Positions 48,117 through 56,030 of a stretch of DNA of 64,000 nt are shown here, piece after piece. The position numbers and the translations under genes are program-made. Positions within the stretch are counted from its first letter, which is position 1, and the number at the start of each line of letters is the position of its first letter. The notes under the pieces were generated by a model. That model was not told where the DNA came from. It saw only the letters and a program-made list of their open reading frames with translations, and did not search any database. The stretch covers positions 248,001 to 312,000 of the forward strand of contig NZ_CP080525.1 of assembly GCF_024746815.1 (NCBI RefSeq). The letters run 5' to 3'. This stretch comes from Mesorhizobium sp. AR07 (GTDB lineage Bacteria > Pseudomonadota > Alphaproteobacteria > Rhizobiales > Rhizobiaceae).

Positions 48117-48418
48117 TTTTTTTAGTGTTTCTGGCTTCGCGCGAGGGTCATTGCAGGTTTTTGCTATATTACAATTATGGAAATCAGTCTAGCGTCGCCC
48201 CCCAGGTCGGCGCCGCCGTTATTGTCGCCAGCATAACGGCACCCCGTCATTGGTCCAGTAGGCCAGGCGGGCCCCTTTCCCAAATCCACATGGCCGCTGC
48301 CGGCAATGTGTTGATCGACCCCGCTGCCGCTTAACCGCAGGCTGGCGGGGTTCCGTTTCGTCGCCTTCGGGCGGCATTTTTTTACGACCATCAACCCCGA
48401 ACCATCAAACGTTGGACC
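48117..48418. other. Intergenic region with terminator
   Basis: 302 bases. AT-rich start (TTTTTTTAGTG, TTGCTATATTACAATTATGG), possibly promoter DNA, then GC-rich sequence and a terminator at 48360-48383. The short frames here lack coding character. Confidence 0.5.
48360..48383 (+). terminator. Rho-independent terminator
   Basis: Hairpin GTCGCC-TTCG-GGCGGC (one wobble pair, stable UUCG-type loop) followed by A and seven T residues. It separates the early block from the next operon. Confidence 0.65.
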
Positions 48419-48919
48419 ATGAACGCACAACATTACCATGCGCTGCCGGAGGCGCTTTCACTGCTCGACCTTCCGCGAGGAAAAGTCCGCTCGACGGTCG
48501 AGCGCCTGAAAGCTGCCAATTCGATCACCCGCGGCAACTTCGGTGGGCACGAGTCGCCACCGATCACCGCCCGTGACGTCGCAACGATCCTTCTGGCGCT
48601 TGCATCGCCCACCGCAAGTGGGGCTGCCGTAACGGCAACCACGCTGGGCCGCTTGCCCATTTACTACGGCTCCGGGCCGCCAACTGCGCTGGATGCCATC
48701 ACGTCGATCGTAGAGGTTGGCGCCTTCATGCGGTGCGCCGATATCCCGCAGGACGGAGAGTTAATCCTCGGCGTGGGCAGGCCGGAAATGATCGTCAGAT
48801 CCGGAGACACGGTTTGGCACTACCGGCCAGACGTGCTCCCGCTCCCCGCAGCGCGATTCACACTCACCATTCCAATTAAAACCATCGCCGACATTTCTCG
48901 GCGTCTGCTCATCAATTGA
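48419..48919 (+). CDS. Island protein of unknown function
   Basis: 166 aa. The N-terminus (LPEALSLLDLPRGKVRSTVERLKAANSITRG) could be a small HTH; the remainder is beta-rich. First gene of an operon with tight spacing (11 bases to the next). No family recognised. Confidence 0.7.
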   Translation: MNAQHYHALPEALSLLDLPRGKVRSTVERLKAANSITRGNFGGHESPPITARDVATILLALASPTASGAAVTATTLGRLPIYYGSGPPTALDAITSIVEVGAFMRCADIPQDGELILGVGRPEMIVRSGDTVWHYRPDVLPLPAARFTLTIPIKTIADISRRLLIN

Positions 48920-48929
48920 AGGAAAAACA

Positions 48930-49541
48930 GTGTTCGCAAAACTGAAAAAGACCGACACATACAAAATCCCCAGCCCGTCGGACGTTCCGGAAGTCGCCGC
49001 AATGGAGGTTCGCCGTGCCGAACTTGATGCTCGCCGGGCTGCTCTGGACGTGGAGCGAAATTCACTCTGGGCCGTCGCACAGGATGGCACGGACGACGGC
49101 GATGATGCTGTTGCGGCCATGCTCGGCGACGCGCCCGACGCCGCGAATCCGTCCAAGCAGAAAGCTCGTGCGCGGCTTGTCGAACTAGCAAAGGAAACTG
49201 CCACCATAACGAAGGCGTTGGATGTGCTTGGAGGACGCATGGCTGCGGCTCGCAACGCGGCCAGCACGGCTGTAGTCGCCCAGGTCAAGCCAGAGTATGC
49301 TCGCCGCGTCCAGGCGCTCGCTAGTGCCCTCGCTGAGGCCGCCAAGGCGGCAGTTTCGTTCCGCGCGCTCTGTGACTCGCTGAACGATGCCTCCGTCTCC
49401 TGGCTAAGCCTTACACCACTTCAGCCCAATCGTGTGCTAGGCGACCCGCGCGACCGTCACGGCGTCCTGGCCCAGTGGTTCCGGGAAGCGGAACAGGCCG
49501 GCTACATTTCGAAAAGTGATTTTCCCGAAGGACTTAAATAA
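48930..49541 (+). CDS. Coiled-coil island protein of unknown function
   Basis: 203 aa from a GTG start after GAAGGAA. A long helical region (VPEVAAMEVRRAELDARRAALDVERNSLW..., ARLVELAKETATITKALDVLGGRMAAARNAAS) suggests a coiled coil, as in scaffold-like or head-morphogenesis helper proteins. Function not recognised. Its stop overlaps the next start (TAATG). Confidence 0.68.
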   Translation: MFAKLKKTDTYKIPSPSDVPEVAAMEVRRAELDARRAALDVERNSLWAVAQDGTDDGDDAVAAMLGDAPDAANPSKQKARARLVELAKETATITKALDVLGGRMAAARNAASTAVVAQVKPEYARRVQALASALAEAAKAAVSFRALCDSLNDASVSWLSLTPLQPNRVLGDPRDRHGVLAQWFREAEQAGYISKSDFPEGLK

Positions 49542-49774
49542 TGATCATTGAATTCGCCAACCGCGAACGCGCCGTTCGTAACACCGACGGTAGGACCAAG
49601 CTGCGCGCGACTAGAGTGAAAAGCGCGACAGGGACCCGCACAGAAATGCTTCCCGAAGATCCTAGGGAAGTGGTCAAGATCCTGCACGAGCGCCGCGCAA
49701 AGCAGACGCCCGCTCAGCGCGCTAGGGCAAAAATGACAGCCGATCTTAAAAGTCGAGGCCACCGTGCTGGGTAA
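49541..49774 (+). CDS. Small basic island protein
   Basis: 77 aa, MIIEFANRERAVRNTDGRTKL and an Arg/Lys-rich C-terminal half (ILHERRAKQTPAQRARAKMTADLKSRG). Overlaps both neighbours by a few bases, so it is part of the same operon. No family recognised. Confidence 0.65.
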   Translation: MIIEFANRERAVRNTDGRTKLRATRVKSATGTRTEMLPEDPREVVKILHERRAKQTPAQRARAKMTADLKSRGHRAG

Positions 49775-49994
49775 GGTCATCACCTTCACCGGCAGGTTCG
49801 GCTTTATCGCAACCGATGCCGGCAACGTCTATTTCCGCGCCGCTGATGCCAGCACCATCGAGCGCGGCGATAACGTTCGATACGACACAGCTAACGGTCC
49901 TGATGGCAGGCCCCGTGCCGTCAACGTTCGTGCGGTGGATCCTGCAGCCGTGGCAGAGGTGGACCGAGTGTTTGGGAACAGCGATGATGGCTGA
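49764..49994 (+). CDS. Cold-shock-domain (CspA-like) protein
   Basis: 76 aa from a GTG start. OB-fold pattern of cold-shock proteins: GKVITFTGRFGFIATDAGNVYFRAADA...GDNVRYDTANGPDGRPRAVNV, with the RNP-1-like GRFGFI. The second RNA-binding motif (VFVH in CspA) is changed to VYFR. Probably binds single-stranded nucleic acid. It overlaps the prohead-protease start by 11 bases, an unusual neighbour for such a gene. Confidence 0.7.
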   Translation: MLGKVITFTGRFGFIATDAGNVYFRAADASTIERGDNVRYDTANGPDGRPRAVNVRAVDPAAVAEVDRVFGNSDDG

Positions 49995-50562
49995 CGAAGG
50001 CTTTTCAGTAACAGGTCGTCGCCTGGTCGGGTACGCTTTAAGATGGGGTGCCATTGGACAGGTACGAAAAGGCGGCGAGAATCTCGAAGAGGTGGTCAAG
50101 CGCGGTAGCTTCGCCGCCTCAATCGCGGCTGGCGGGGTTAGGCTATGCATCGACCACGACTACGGTGCTATGGTTGCCAGTCAGGCAGACGGCACGCTGA
50201 CGTTGGTTGAAGACCACGTCGGCCTTCTAGTCGATGCTGTTGCCCATAACACCGAACACGGCGACCTTGCGATGTCCGCTACCCGCAGCCGCAGCAAGGC
50301 GGGCCTATCAGTTGGCTTTGTGCGTGCCATCGATAACGTGTTCTACCGCGGTGACGTTAAAACGCGCGAGATCATTGATTGCCATCTTCGCGAAGTCAGT
50401 GTCTGCAGGAATCCGTGTTACCGCTCGTCGGAGATTCACGCCGGCAGGCTCCGCATTGAACGATTCCTAGCCGACAGCCAGGCAGCCAACCGACGTGCTC
50501 GGCTTGACCAACTAGCGCGCGCCGAGGCCGAGATGGCGGCAGCCGTCAGAACACTTGCATGA
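49984..50562 (+). CDS. HK97-family prohead protease
   Basis: 192 aa from MMADEGFSVTGRRLVGYALRWG. Peptidase U35 pattern: GRRLVGYALRW, EVVKRGSF, the histidine in CIDHDYGAMVAS, the serine in KAGLSVGFV, and LREVSVCRNPCY. In phages it trims capsid proteins during head maturation. No major capsid or portal gene is found near it, so here it is either a relic or acts on a helper's capsid. The frame is open to 49816, overlapping the cold-shock gene; the chosen start is typical. Confidence 0.82.
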   Translation: MMADEGFSVTGRRLVGYALRWGAIGQVRKGGENLEEVVKRGSFAASIAAGGVRLCIDHDYGAMVASQADGTLTLVEDHVGLLVDAVAHNTEHGDLAMSATRSRSKAGLSVGFVRAIDNVFYRGDVKTREIIDCHLREVSVCRNPCYRSSEIHAGRLRIERFLADSQAANRRARLDQLARAEAEMAAAVRTLA

Positions 50563-50660
50563 CTACCATGGGTAGGGGTGCCAGGCGGGTTGTAGGGTGC
50601 CGTGCCAAGGACCGGCTGGACCAAGCAACGATAACCCAATTACAGATATTCCTACGAGTA

Positions 50661-50703
50661 CGCGCGTGTGACTCACGCGGGCGCGCGCGCCGCGCGCGCG
50701 AGG
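50661..50703. other. Alternating CG tract before the small terminase gene
   Basis: Within a 244-base gap without a gene (50563-50806). Contains GCGCGCGCGC next to CGCGCGCGCG and an upstream CGCGCGTGTG; purine-pyrimidine alternation of this length can form Z-DNA or a strong hairpin. Position next to terS invites comparison with a packaging site. Confidence 0.4.
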
Positions 50704-50806
50704 GGATGGCCATGGGGGGCTATGCCGGATCGCTAAATCGGCCGACTTTTGCGTACCGGCTGGACCCGATTACGCACGCAGCAACCAATCAGGATATGAC
50801 CTTAAA

Positions 50807-51190
50807 ATGCCCAAACCCAGAAAAAGCTTGGAGCAATTGCGGCTCACCGGCACGTTCGGGAAGAACCCCGGCCGATATGCAGCACGCTATGAGCCGCCTG
50901 ACGACCGAGCCATTGGAGAGCCCTATGATTGGCTTCCGGAAGATGCGCGGGCAGCGTGGAGGGAGATGGTACCAAATCTCCCCTGGCTGCGGCGCTGCCA
51001 TCGCGGCATTGTTGGTATTACAGCGATACTTGCCGGCAAGATGATGAACGATGCGCTGAGCCTGTCGGGTATGACGCTGCTCAACCAGTGCCTTGGCAAG
51101 CTTGGCGCATCGCCAGAGTCATTCCCGAAAGTGGGTTGGTCGCCGCCTATGGGTGACGAAGAGGATCCTGCTGAGAAGTATTTTAGGTAG
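50807..51190 (+). CDS. Phage terminase small subunit (P27-like)
   Basis: 127 aa. It starts MPKPRKSLEQLRLTGTFGKNPGR, the typical P27-family N-terminus, then the helical DARAAWREMVPNLPWLRRCHRGIVGITAILAGKMM segment. It recognises phage DNA for packaging. No large subunit follows: the next genes are cargo. This is the arrangement seen in phage satellites that redirect a helper's packaging motor, but decay of a prophage gives the same picture. Confidence 0.78.
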   Translation: MPKPRKSLEQLRLTGTFGKNPGRYAARYEPPDDRAIGEPYDWLPEDARAAWREMVPNLPWLRRCHRGIVGITAILAGKMMNDALSLSGMTLLNQCLGKLGASPESFPKVGWSPPMGDEEDPAEKYFR

Positions 51191-51280
51191 ACACCCGCGG
51201 CACTGCCTGTTGCAAAACGGTAAATTAGCTAGCACCGTAACTTTTGCGAATGGGAATCGCTATCCGGGGGGGCTGGCGTT

Positions 51281-51772
51281 TTGAGTGGCGGTGGATTGAT
51301 ATTAGAACAAAGGGCACTAAAATTAGACTCTCGAACAGGTGCCCACATTGACAACCACTCAAATCGCACGCCCCTAACCCCCGGAGTCGTATCCCACTGC
51401 CAACAGATCGCCGGGAAATTTCCAAATGCTCGAGCCCGACCTACACGGCCTACCGCGATTTATAATTGTCATGGGCTGACCTTTGGCAGCCGAAGAACAG
51501 GTATTGTAAGTCCAGCAGTGCTTCGCGCGATGATCGCACAGGACGACTATGTTAAGGTCGATGCAAACGACATTCACGTGGGAGACATCGCGTTATACAT
51601 CGAATCAGGCGACATTTCACATTCAGGCATCGTTGTGGAATTGCGCCCAGCCTTTACTACAAAGGTCCCTTGGATATTAAGTAAGTGGGGCGACGCACCT
51701 GAGTACATTCATGCGGCACGCGAGTGCCCATACACTGCAGATGTGATCGAGTACTATAGGATTGTTAGATGA
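51281..51772 (+). CDS. Cysteine-peptidase-like (NlpC/P60 or CHAP-type) protein
   Basis: 163 aa from a TTG start preceded by a G-rich stretch. A likely papain-like core: Cys in IYNCHGLTFGSRRTG, GDIALYIES, then the histidine in ISHSGIVVEL, and a C-terminal block ILSKWGDAPEYIHAARECPY. No signal peptide or membrane segment. Base composition is clearly AT-richer than the genes around it. First gene of a three-gene overlapping operon. Enzyme class is inferred from the Cys/His pattern; role unknown, possibly defence or effector cargo. Confidence 0.6.
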   Translation: MSGGGLILEQRALKLDSRTGAHIDNHSNRTPLTPGVVSHCQQIAGKFPNARARPTRPTAIYNCHGLTFGSRRTGIVSPAVLRAMIAQDDYVKVDANDIHVGDIALYIESGDISHSGIVVELRPAFTTKVPWILSKWGDAPEYIHAARECPYTADVIEYYRIVR

Positions 51773-52206
51773 CTATGGAAAACCTAGATTTATCTTCAGT
51801 TGAAGACCATTACATCTTCTCAAATACCCCAATGTACCTTGTGCGTAGACTTAAGGAGGACGCCGCCGTCGCGTCCGCAGCCAAGCAAAACTCGCCTCAG
51901 TTTCTTGCGGACCAATACAAGACACAGGTCCGAAAGCCACCTGAAAATGTGAGGGAGGCTGTGATTCCATATGTATGCCTGGTTGCTCTTTTTTTGCAGA
52001 AACAAGCGGCGAAGCTGAAAGAGATGACGGCGTTAAGTCCGGATCCGTCGTATAAATTTATCGCAGAGGTAAATCAGATATTGGTACAGACATTGGTTCC
52101 GACTAATGTTTTTTCTGGAAATTTTCCGCAAGAAACATTGAGTAACAATTTCACAATAAACCCCAGTAAAACTGCCACTAGCTTTAGCTCGATAGTTGTA
52201 AAATGA
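51769..52206 (+). CDS. Unknown protein of the AT-rich cargo operon
   Basis: 145 aa, MTMENLDLSSVEDHYIFSNT. Helical middle (VREAVIPYVCLVALFLQKQAAKL) that may be membrane-associated or a buried helix; the C-terminus is Ser/Thr/Asn-rich. Starts inside the stop of the upstream peptidase-like gene (ATGA) and its own stop overlaps the next start. No family recognised. AT-rich codon use sets it apart from the rest of the window. Confidence 0.65.
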   Translation: MTMENLDLSSVEDHYIFSNTPMYLVRRLKEDAAVASAAKQNSPQFLADQYKTQVRKPPENVREAVIPYVCLVALFLQKQAAKLKEMTALSPDPSYKFIAEVNQILVQTLVPTNVFSGNFPQETLSNNFTINPSKTATSFSSIVVK

Positions 52207-52619
52207 AAATAATATCATTTATATGTTGCGACTTTAGCGTGGAGGACTCTCGCACAAATCGTATCAGCATACTGAATGTGATCGATGAGATTCAAACTCC
52301 CGCGCTTCCGGTACTGGTGCCCAAAATAACTATTGTTGCTATTGCCACTCGAGACGCTTCCGAGCCCAGCACAGCTGAGGCAAAAATTGTGTTCCTTAGT
52401 AATGGGGTTCGGCTGTTTGAAATGCCTGCGCCTGTTCAATTCCACGACAAATTTCGGGCCCGAGTCGTGGCCGAAATTCAAGGGATAATAATTCCTGGCA
52501 GCGGTAAGCTCAGAGTAGCCTACTACCAAGGCGATAACGAAATAGCCAGTTGGGACATGGCTGTCGTCCTCGTTGGGGCACCAACTATGGATCTTTTCAA
52601 CACTACCTCTCCACAATGA
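52203..52619 (+). CDS. DUF6941-like protein
   Basis: 138 aa. MKIISFICCDFSVEDSRTNRISILNVIDEI, LPVLVPKITIVAIATRD and a beta-rich remainder resemble the DUF6941 family, a beta-sandwich domain of unknown function. Overlaps the preceding gene by four bases (ATGA) and is followed by a strong terminator, so it closes the three-gene operon. The family match is from memory of the pattern. Confidence 0.6.
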   Translation: MKIISFICCDFSVEDSRTNRISILNVIDEIQTPALPVLVPKITIVAIATRDASEPSTAEAKIVFLSNGVRLFEMPAPVQFHDKFRARVVAEIQGIIIPGSGKLRVAYYQGDNEIASWDMAVVLVGAPTMDLFNTTSPQ

Positions 52620-52655
52620 TCCCGACCAACGCTGATCTTTGATCGGTTGATATTC

Positions 52656-52680
52656 GGCCGCCCACCTAGGCGGCCTTTTC
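52656..52680 (+). terminator. Rho-independent terminator after the cargo operon
   Basis: Perfect 7-bp stem GGCCGCC (52656-52662) and GGCGGCC (52669-52675) with loop CACCTA, then TTTTC and a further TTTT. It separates the AT-rich operon from the tail-type genes. Confidence 0.75.
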
Positions 52681-52700
52681 ATTTTAGGAACCCCAACAAA

Positions 52701-52976
52701 ATGACCAAATCTACCAAACGCGCCTCGGCGCGCACGAAGACGGCTGTCAGCAATCCGGAAGCCGAACTTCTCGAACTTCTCGAGCACACGGTCGCGGCAG
52801 CGGCGCTTACGAGCTTTGTCGACAGCATGCGCAGCCTCGGATTCGACGACGCCTTCGTAGTCGCCGCGCTCCTGGCAGGCGCGGGCAGCCTGATCAACGG
52901 ACTTCCGGAAAAAGAGCCATGGGCCGCTCATCTCGAGCAGATGGCTGGGGCCGCGAGGGCAGCCGATGTCCGTTAA
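52701..52976 (+). CDS. Small phage-type protein before the tape-measure gene
   Basis: 91 aa from MTKSTKRASARTKTAVSNPE; basic N-terminus, then helices (AELLELLEHTVAAAALTSFVDSM...FDDAFVVAALLAGAG). Overlaps the tape-measure start by 11 bases. Position suggests a tail-assembly partner, but the sequence itself gives no family. Confidence 0.65.
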   Translation: MTKSTKRASARTKTAVSNPEAELLELLEHTVAAAALTSFVDSMRSLGFDDAFVVAALLAGAGSLINGLPEKEPWAAHLEQMAGAARAADVR

Positions 52977-54858
52977 TGGCGACGACCTTGTAATCTCGGT
53001 ATCCACCGACACATCGACAATTCGGCGTCAGCTTACGCAGCTAGGCCAGGATATCGGTCAGACCACAAGCAAAATCTCGAATCAATTCGAGACGATGGGA
53101 CTGAGCATCGATAAGTCGATGACACCCGTCCAGAGGCAGATTAACCAGCTTGTTGGCATCCCTGTGCCAACCAAAATCAAAGAATGGACCGGCGCGCTCG
53201 CCAACACGGGCACGAGCCTAGGCCATGTAGCAGATGGTGCTGGTCACGTCAGCACGCAGATGCAGGCGATGATGCATGCAACTCGCTCCATGACGGAGCA
53301 GTTGGCCATGGGCGTGCCAATCACGCAGGCGTTAACCGGTCAGCTAAGTCACCTTAGCTATGTTGCAAGCCAGCCTGGCGGTATCACTGGTGCCCTCAAA
53401 GAGATGGGTGCCGGGGCAGTCTCCCTGGTGACGAAGTTCCCATGGGTGACCGCTGCGGTGGCCGCCGCAGGCGTTGCGTTTGTTGCGTATGAGGAATTAG
53501 GCGGCAAGACGGTCAAATCGGTCGACGACGCACTTGCCGAGCATCAGAAAACAATCAAGGCACTCCGCGAAGCTTACGGCATCGCAGGAGATGGCGCCGA
53601 AGATTACGCGCGTCGCAGCGTCTCGTCGCTCGAATCGGCACAGCGCCGCTCGCTGGCGGCACTACGAGAGTCGGTCGCAGCCGCGGATAAGCAGGTTAAG
53701 GCCGACCTGTCGGACAGCGGTGGTTTTAGCGGGTTCGGCTTGCTGCAGAAATTCGGGCTGCTCGGAAACAATGACCTTAATGCGGTCAATGCCAAGTTCG
53801 CCGCATTCGCCGAGCCTATCCGCAAGTTGCGCGAGGACATCAAGGCCGGCAAGCCGGATTTTGATGCTTTCCAACAGTGGCTTGACCGTATCGTCGCCAC
53901 CGACCCAGGACATTTGCGGCCGATCGCCGACGAGATCCTCGGTGTGATTGAGAAGGCGGCAGGAGGCCGCGAAGCGCTCGACAACATGTCGGTGGCACTC
54001 GGTCAGCTAACCCAGCAGCAGATCGACACCGCCCACATTGCCGCGCAAATCCACGGCATTGAGGCGGCTGCCAAGGACGCGCAAGGCGCGGTCGGCGCAC
54101 TCAAGGCCATGCTTGCCGACATGGAGCGCCTTGGCAGGGGCGAGGGCTCTCGCGGTGACGCTATCGGCGGCAAGGGTTCGCTGGACAGGGCGCAGGCTTC
54201 GTTTAACGACCAGCTGGCCCTGTGGCGTCGCTTCGGTCGTGACAAGGACGCCGGGCTAACAATGCCAGGCCCCAAGAAGGCCAAGGGCTCCAAAACCCCA
54301 TCGCTAACCGCCGCCGACCAGTTCAGCAACGACCTTCAGTCTATCACGGACAGAACGACTGCGCTTAAAGGGGAAATCTCGTCGCTCGGCCTCTCATACG
54401 AGGCACAGACCAAACGTAAGATTTCCCTTCAACTCGAGCAGACCGCGCTGAAGCAGGTTCGCGAGGAAGCCCGCAAGAAGGGCGACGTCGACTGGCAGAA
54501 TGCTCAACTGACGCCCGACCAAATCAAGAAAATTGACGAGGTCTCTGCCGCTTATGCGCGGCAAGCCGAACAGTTAAAGGAAGCGCAAGCCGCGCAACAG
54601 CTACAGCGTGATGTTTTACAAGGCGTCTTCGACGATCTGCGCACGTCGCTTCAGGCCGGCCAGTTGGGATGGAAAACCTTTGGCGACATGGCAATACATG
54701 TCCTCGATAAGATCGTCTCCAAGATCGAAACCGATCTAATCGACAGCATTATGCATGCAAGCGGCGCTGGCGGTGGAGCCGCAATACTAGGCGGGCTCGG
54801 CACGCTCGGCCTGTGCCCTGCGAATGACAACCAAAACCAATTTAGGAGGGCTGCATAA
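52966..54858 (+). CDS. Shortened phage tail tape-measure protein
   Basis: 630 aa. Long helical N-terminal part (DTSTIRRQLTQLGQDIGQTTSKISNQF), a membrane-like patch (VSLVTKFPWVTAAVAAAGVAFVAYEEL, about 152-178), coiled coils, then the lambda-type C-terminal segment VFDDLRTSLQAGQLGWKTFGDMAIHVLDKI. The usual Gly-rich end after this segment is missing; the protein stops abruptly with GTLGLCPANDNQNQFRRAA, so it looks truncated and capped. No other tail genes except small flanking ones are present. Confidence 0.72.
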   Translation: MSVNGDDLVISVSTDTSTIRRQLTQLGQDIGQTTSKISNQFETMGLSIDKSMTPVQRQINQLVGIPVPTKIKEWTGALANTGTSLGHVADGAGHVSTQMQAMMHATRSMTEQLAMGVPITQALTGQLSHLSYVASQPGGITGALKEMGAGAVSLVTKFPWVTAAVAAAGVAFVAYEELGGKTVKSVDDALAEHQKTIKALREAYGIAGDGAEDYARRSVSSLESAQRRSLAALRESVAAADKQVKADLSDSGGFSGFGLLQKFGLLGNNDLNAVNAKFAAFAEPIRKLREDIKAGKPDFDAFQQWLDRIVATDPGHLRPIADEILGVIEKAAGGREALDNMSVALGQLTQQQIDTAHIAAQIHGIEAAAKDAQGAVGALKAMLADMERLGRGEGSRGDAIGGKGSLDRAQASFNDQLALWRRFGRDKDAGLTMPGPKKAKGSKTPSLTAADQFSNDLQSITDRTTALKGEISSLGLSYEAQTKRKISLQLEQTALKQVREEARKKGDVDWQNAQLTPDQIKKIDEVSAAYARQAEQLKEAQAAQQLQRDVLQGVFDDLRTSLQAGQLGWKTFGDMAIHVLDKIVSKIETDLIDSIMHASGAGGGAAILGGLGTLGLCPANDNQNQFRRAA

Positions 54859-55523
54859 TGAGCGCCTTTTATTGTGTAGCTTATACGGATCATATCGAAA
54901 TCCTGACGGACGGCGCATTTTATCACCCAGACGGCACGCTGATCACTACGCTTGAGAAGGTGTGGCGATCGCCGTGCCTGCCAGTAGCCATCGTCGGGCG
55001 AGGATCCTGTGAGTTACAGGCTTTTGCTGAGACCGTTCTCGACGCCGACAACGCTTCGGTCGACACAGTATTTGATCGTGCGGCCGCTCTTGCTGCTCGG
55101 TTGAATGAAATTGAGCGCACTGAGCAGTTCGAGGCCGTTGTTGCGGGGATTTCCGAAACGCACGGCCCGCTGATGATCTACTTTAACACGTACCAAGCCT
55201 ATCCGCAGTTTGATCCATTCAAACCTTACGTCGTCGGCCCGGTATTCGGTGGCGGGTCTGTGCCTGCCGCTGAGGACATCATCGGCTTAGATATTGCCTA
55301 TGGCCTAGCCGTGTGCGGCGTTCAACTGTTCGAGGCTATGCGCAAAGTGCCAGGACCGAACCCCACCAGGCCAGACTTTCCGGACGTCTATGGAATCGGG
55401 GGCCACGTTGACTTGACCGTCATAGATGCCGAAGGCGCCAAAACAACGCGGCTGCACACTTGGCCGGAAGATGTGGTTGGGCAGAAGATCATGCCCGGTG
55501 GCGTGTTGCGGGAGGCTGCTTGA
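54858..55523 (+). CDS. Phage-associated protein, possibly Ntn-hydrolase-like
   Basis: 221 aa. Begins MSAFYCVAYTDHIEILTDGAFYHPDGTLITTLEKVW, which faintly resembles the start of proteasome-like Ntn-hydrolase folds; later IGGHVDLTVIDAEGAKTTRLHTWPEDVVGQKI. The start overlaps the tape-measure stop by one base. Function unknown. Confidence 0.65.
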   Translation: MSAFYCVAYTDHIEILTDGAFYHPDGTLITTLEKVWRSPCLPVAIVGRGSCELQAFAETVLDADNASVDTVFDRAAALAARLNEIERTEQFEAVVAGISETHGPLMIYFNTYQAYPQFDPFKPYVVGPVFGGGSVPAAEDIIGLDIAYGLAVCGVQLFEAMRKVPGPNPTRPDFPDVYGIGGHVDLTVIDAEGAKTTRLHTWPEDVVGQKIMPGGVLREAA

Positions 55524-55765
55524 TGATGAATTATCCGGTCACAGACGAAGAGATAGCGTTCAACAATGCCGCCCTTGGGAAGGTGTCGATGAAGCCTGTC
55601 TCGGAACTCAGTATGTGCGTCCCACAGGGAAAGTCGGAACCGCATGTTTTCGTAGACGGTAAGTTAGTCGGCTCAGCGACGAAAATCCGGTGGCTTCTGG
55701 ATTATTGGGAAGGCAATATCACGCCTTCGCCAAATGAAGTCGAAGCTATGTTTTCGCTGCAATAA
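55523..55765 (+). CDS. Small island protein of unknown function
   Basis: 80 aa from MMNYPVTDEEIAFNNAALGK, overlapping the previous stop by one base (TGATG). An FVDGKLVGSATKIRWLLDYW segment is the only distinctive stretch. Last gene of the tail-type operon; its end overlaps a convergent gene by 20 bases. Confidence 0.62.
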   Translation: MMNYPVTDEEIAFNNAALGKVSMKPVSELSMCVPQGKSEPHVFVDGKLVGSATKIRWLLDYWEGNITPSPNEVEAMFSLQ

Positions 55766-56030
55766 GGGCTGCGCTGCCGCCATTGATCTTAATTTCATTG
55801 GTCCCATCGATATATGAGCCCAACACAAAGCACTCGACGGTATTTCCATTTTCGAGTGTCAGCGACGCTTGGCCGCTCATAGTAACTTTTGCATAATCGG
55901 CCAGCGATGTGAATTTGACCGTCGCATTAACATCGATTGACCCGAAATTTATTCTATAGATAACAGGCACGCTGCCCATTTCGGACGTGATGCTTCCGCT
56001 CCCTTCAAGCCTCTCGGTGTGAATCGGCAC
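55746..56030 (-). CDS. Beta-rich island protein of unknown function
   Basis: 94 aa, MPIHTERLEGSGSITSEMGSVPVI; regular alternation typical of a beta-sandwich (VTMSGQASLTLENGNTVECFVLGS). Convergent with the preceding operon. AT-richer than neighbours, suggesting separate origin. No family recognised. Confidence 0.55.
   Translation of the reverse strand: MPIHTERLEGSGSITSEMGSVPVIYRINFGSIDVNATVKFTSLADYAKVTMSGQASLTLENGNTVECFVLGSYIDGTNEIKINGGSAALIAAKT

Noticed and set aside
48101..48334. 77-codon forward frame overlapping the end of the 47082-48116 gene
   Set aside because: No ribosome-binding site and ends before the terminator; no coding character.
50559..51044. 161-codon forward frame over the small terminase gene
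   Set aside because: Overlaps terS in another phase and reads through the CG tract; terS has clear family motifs.
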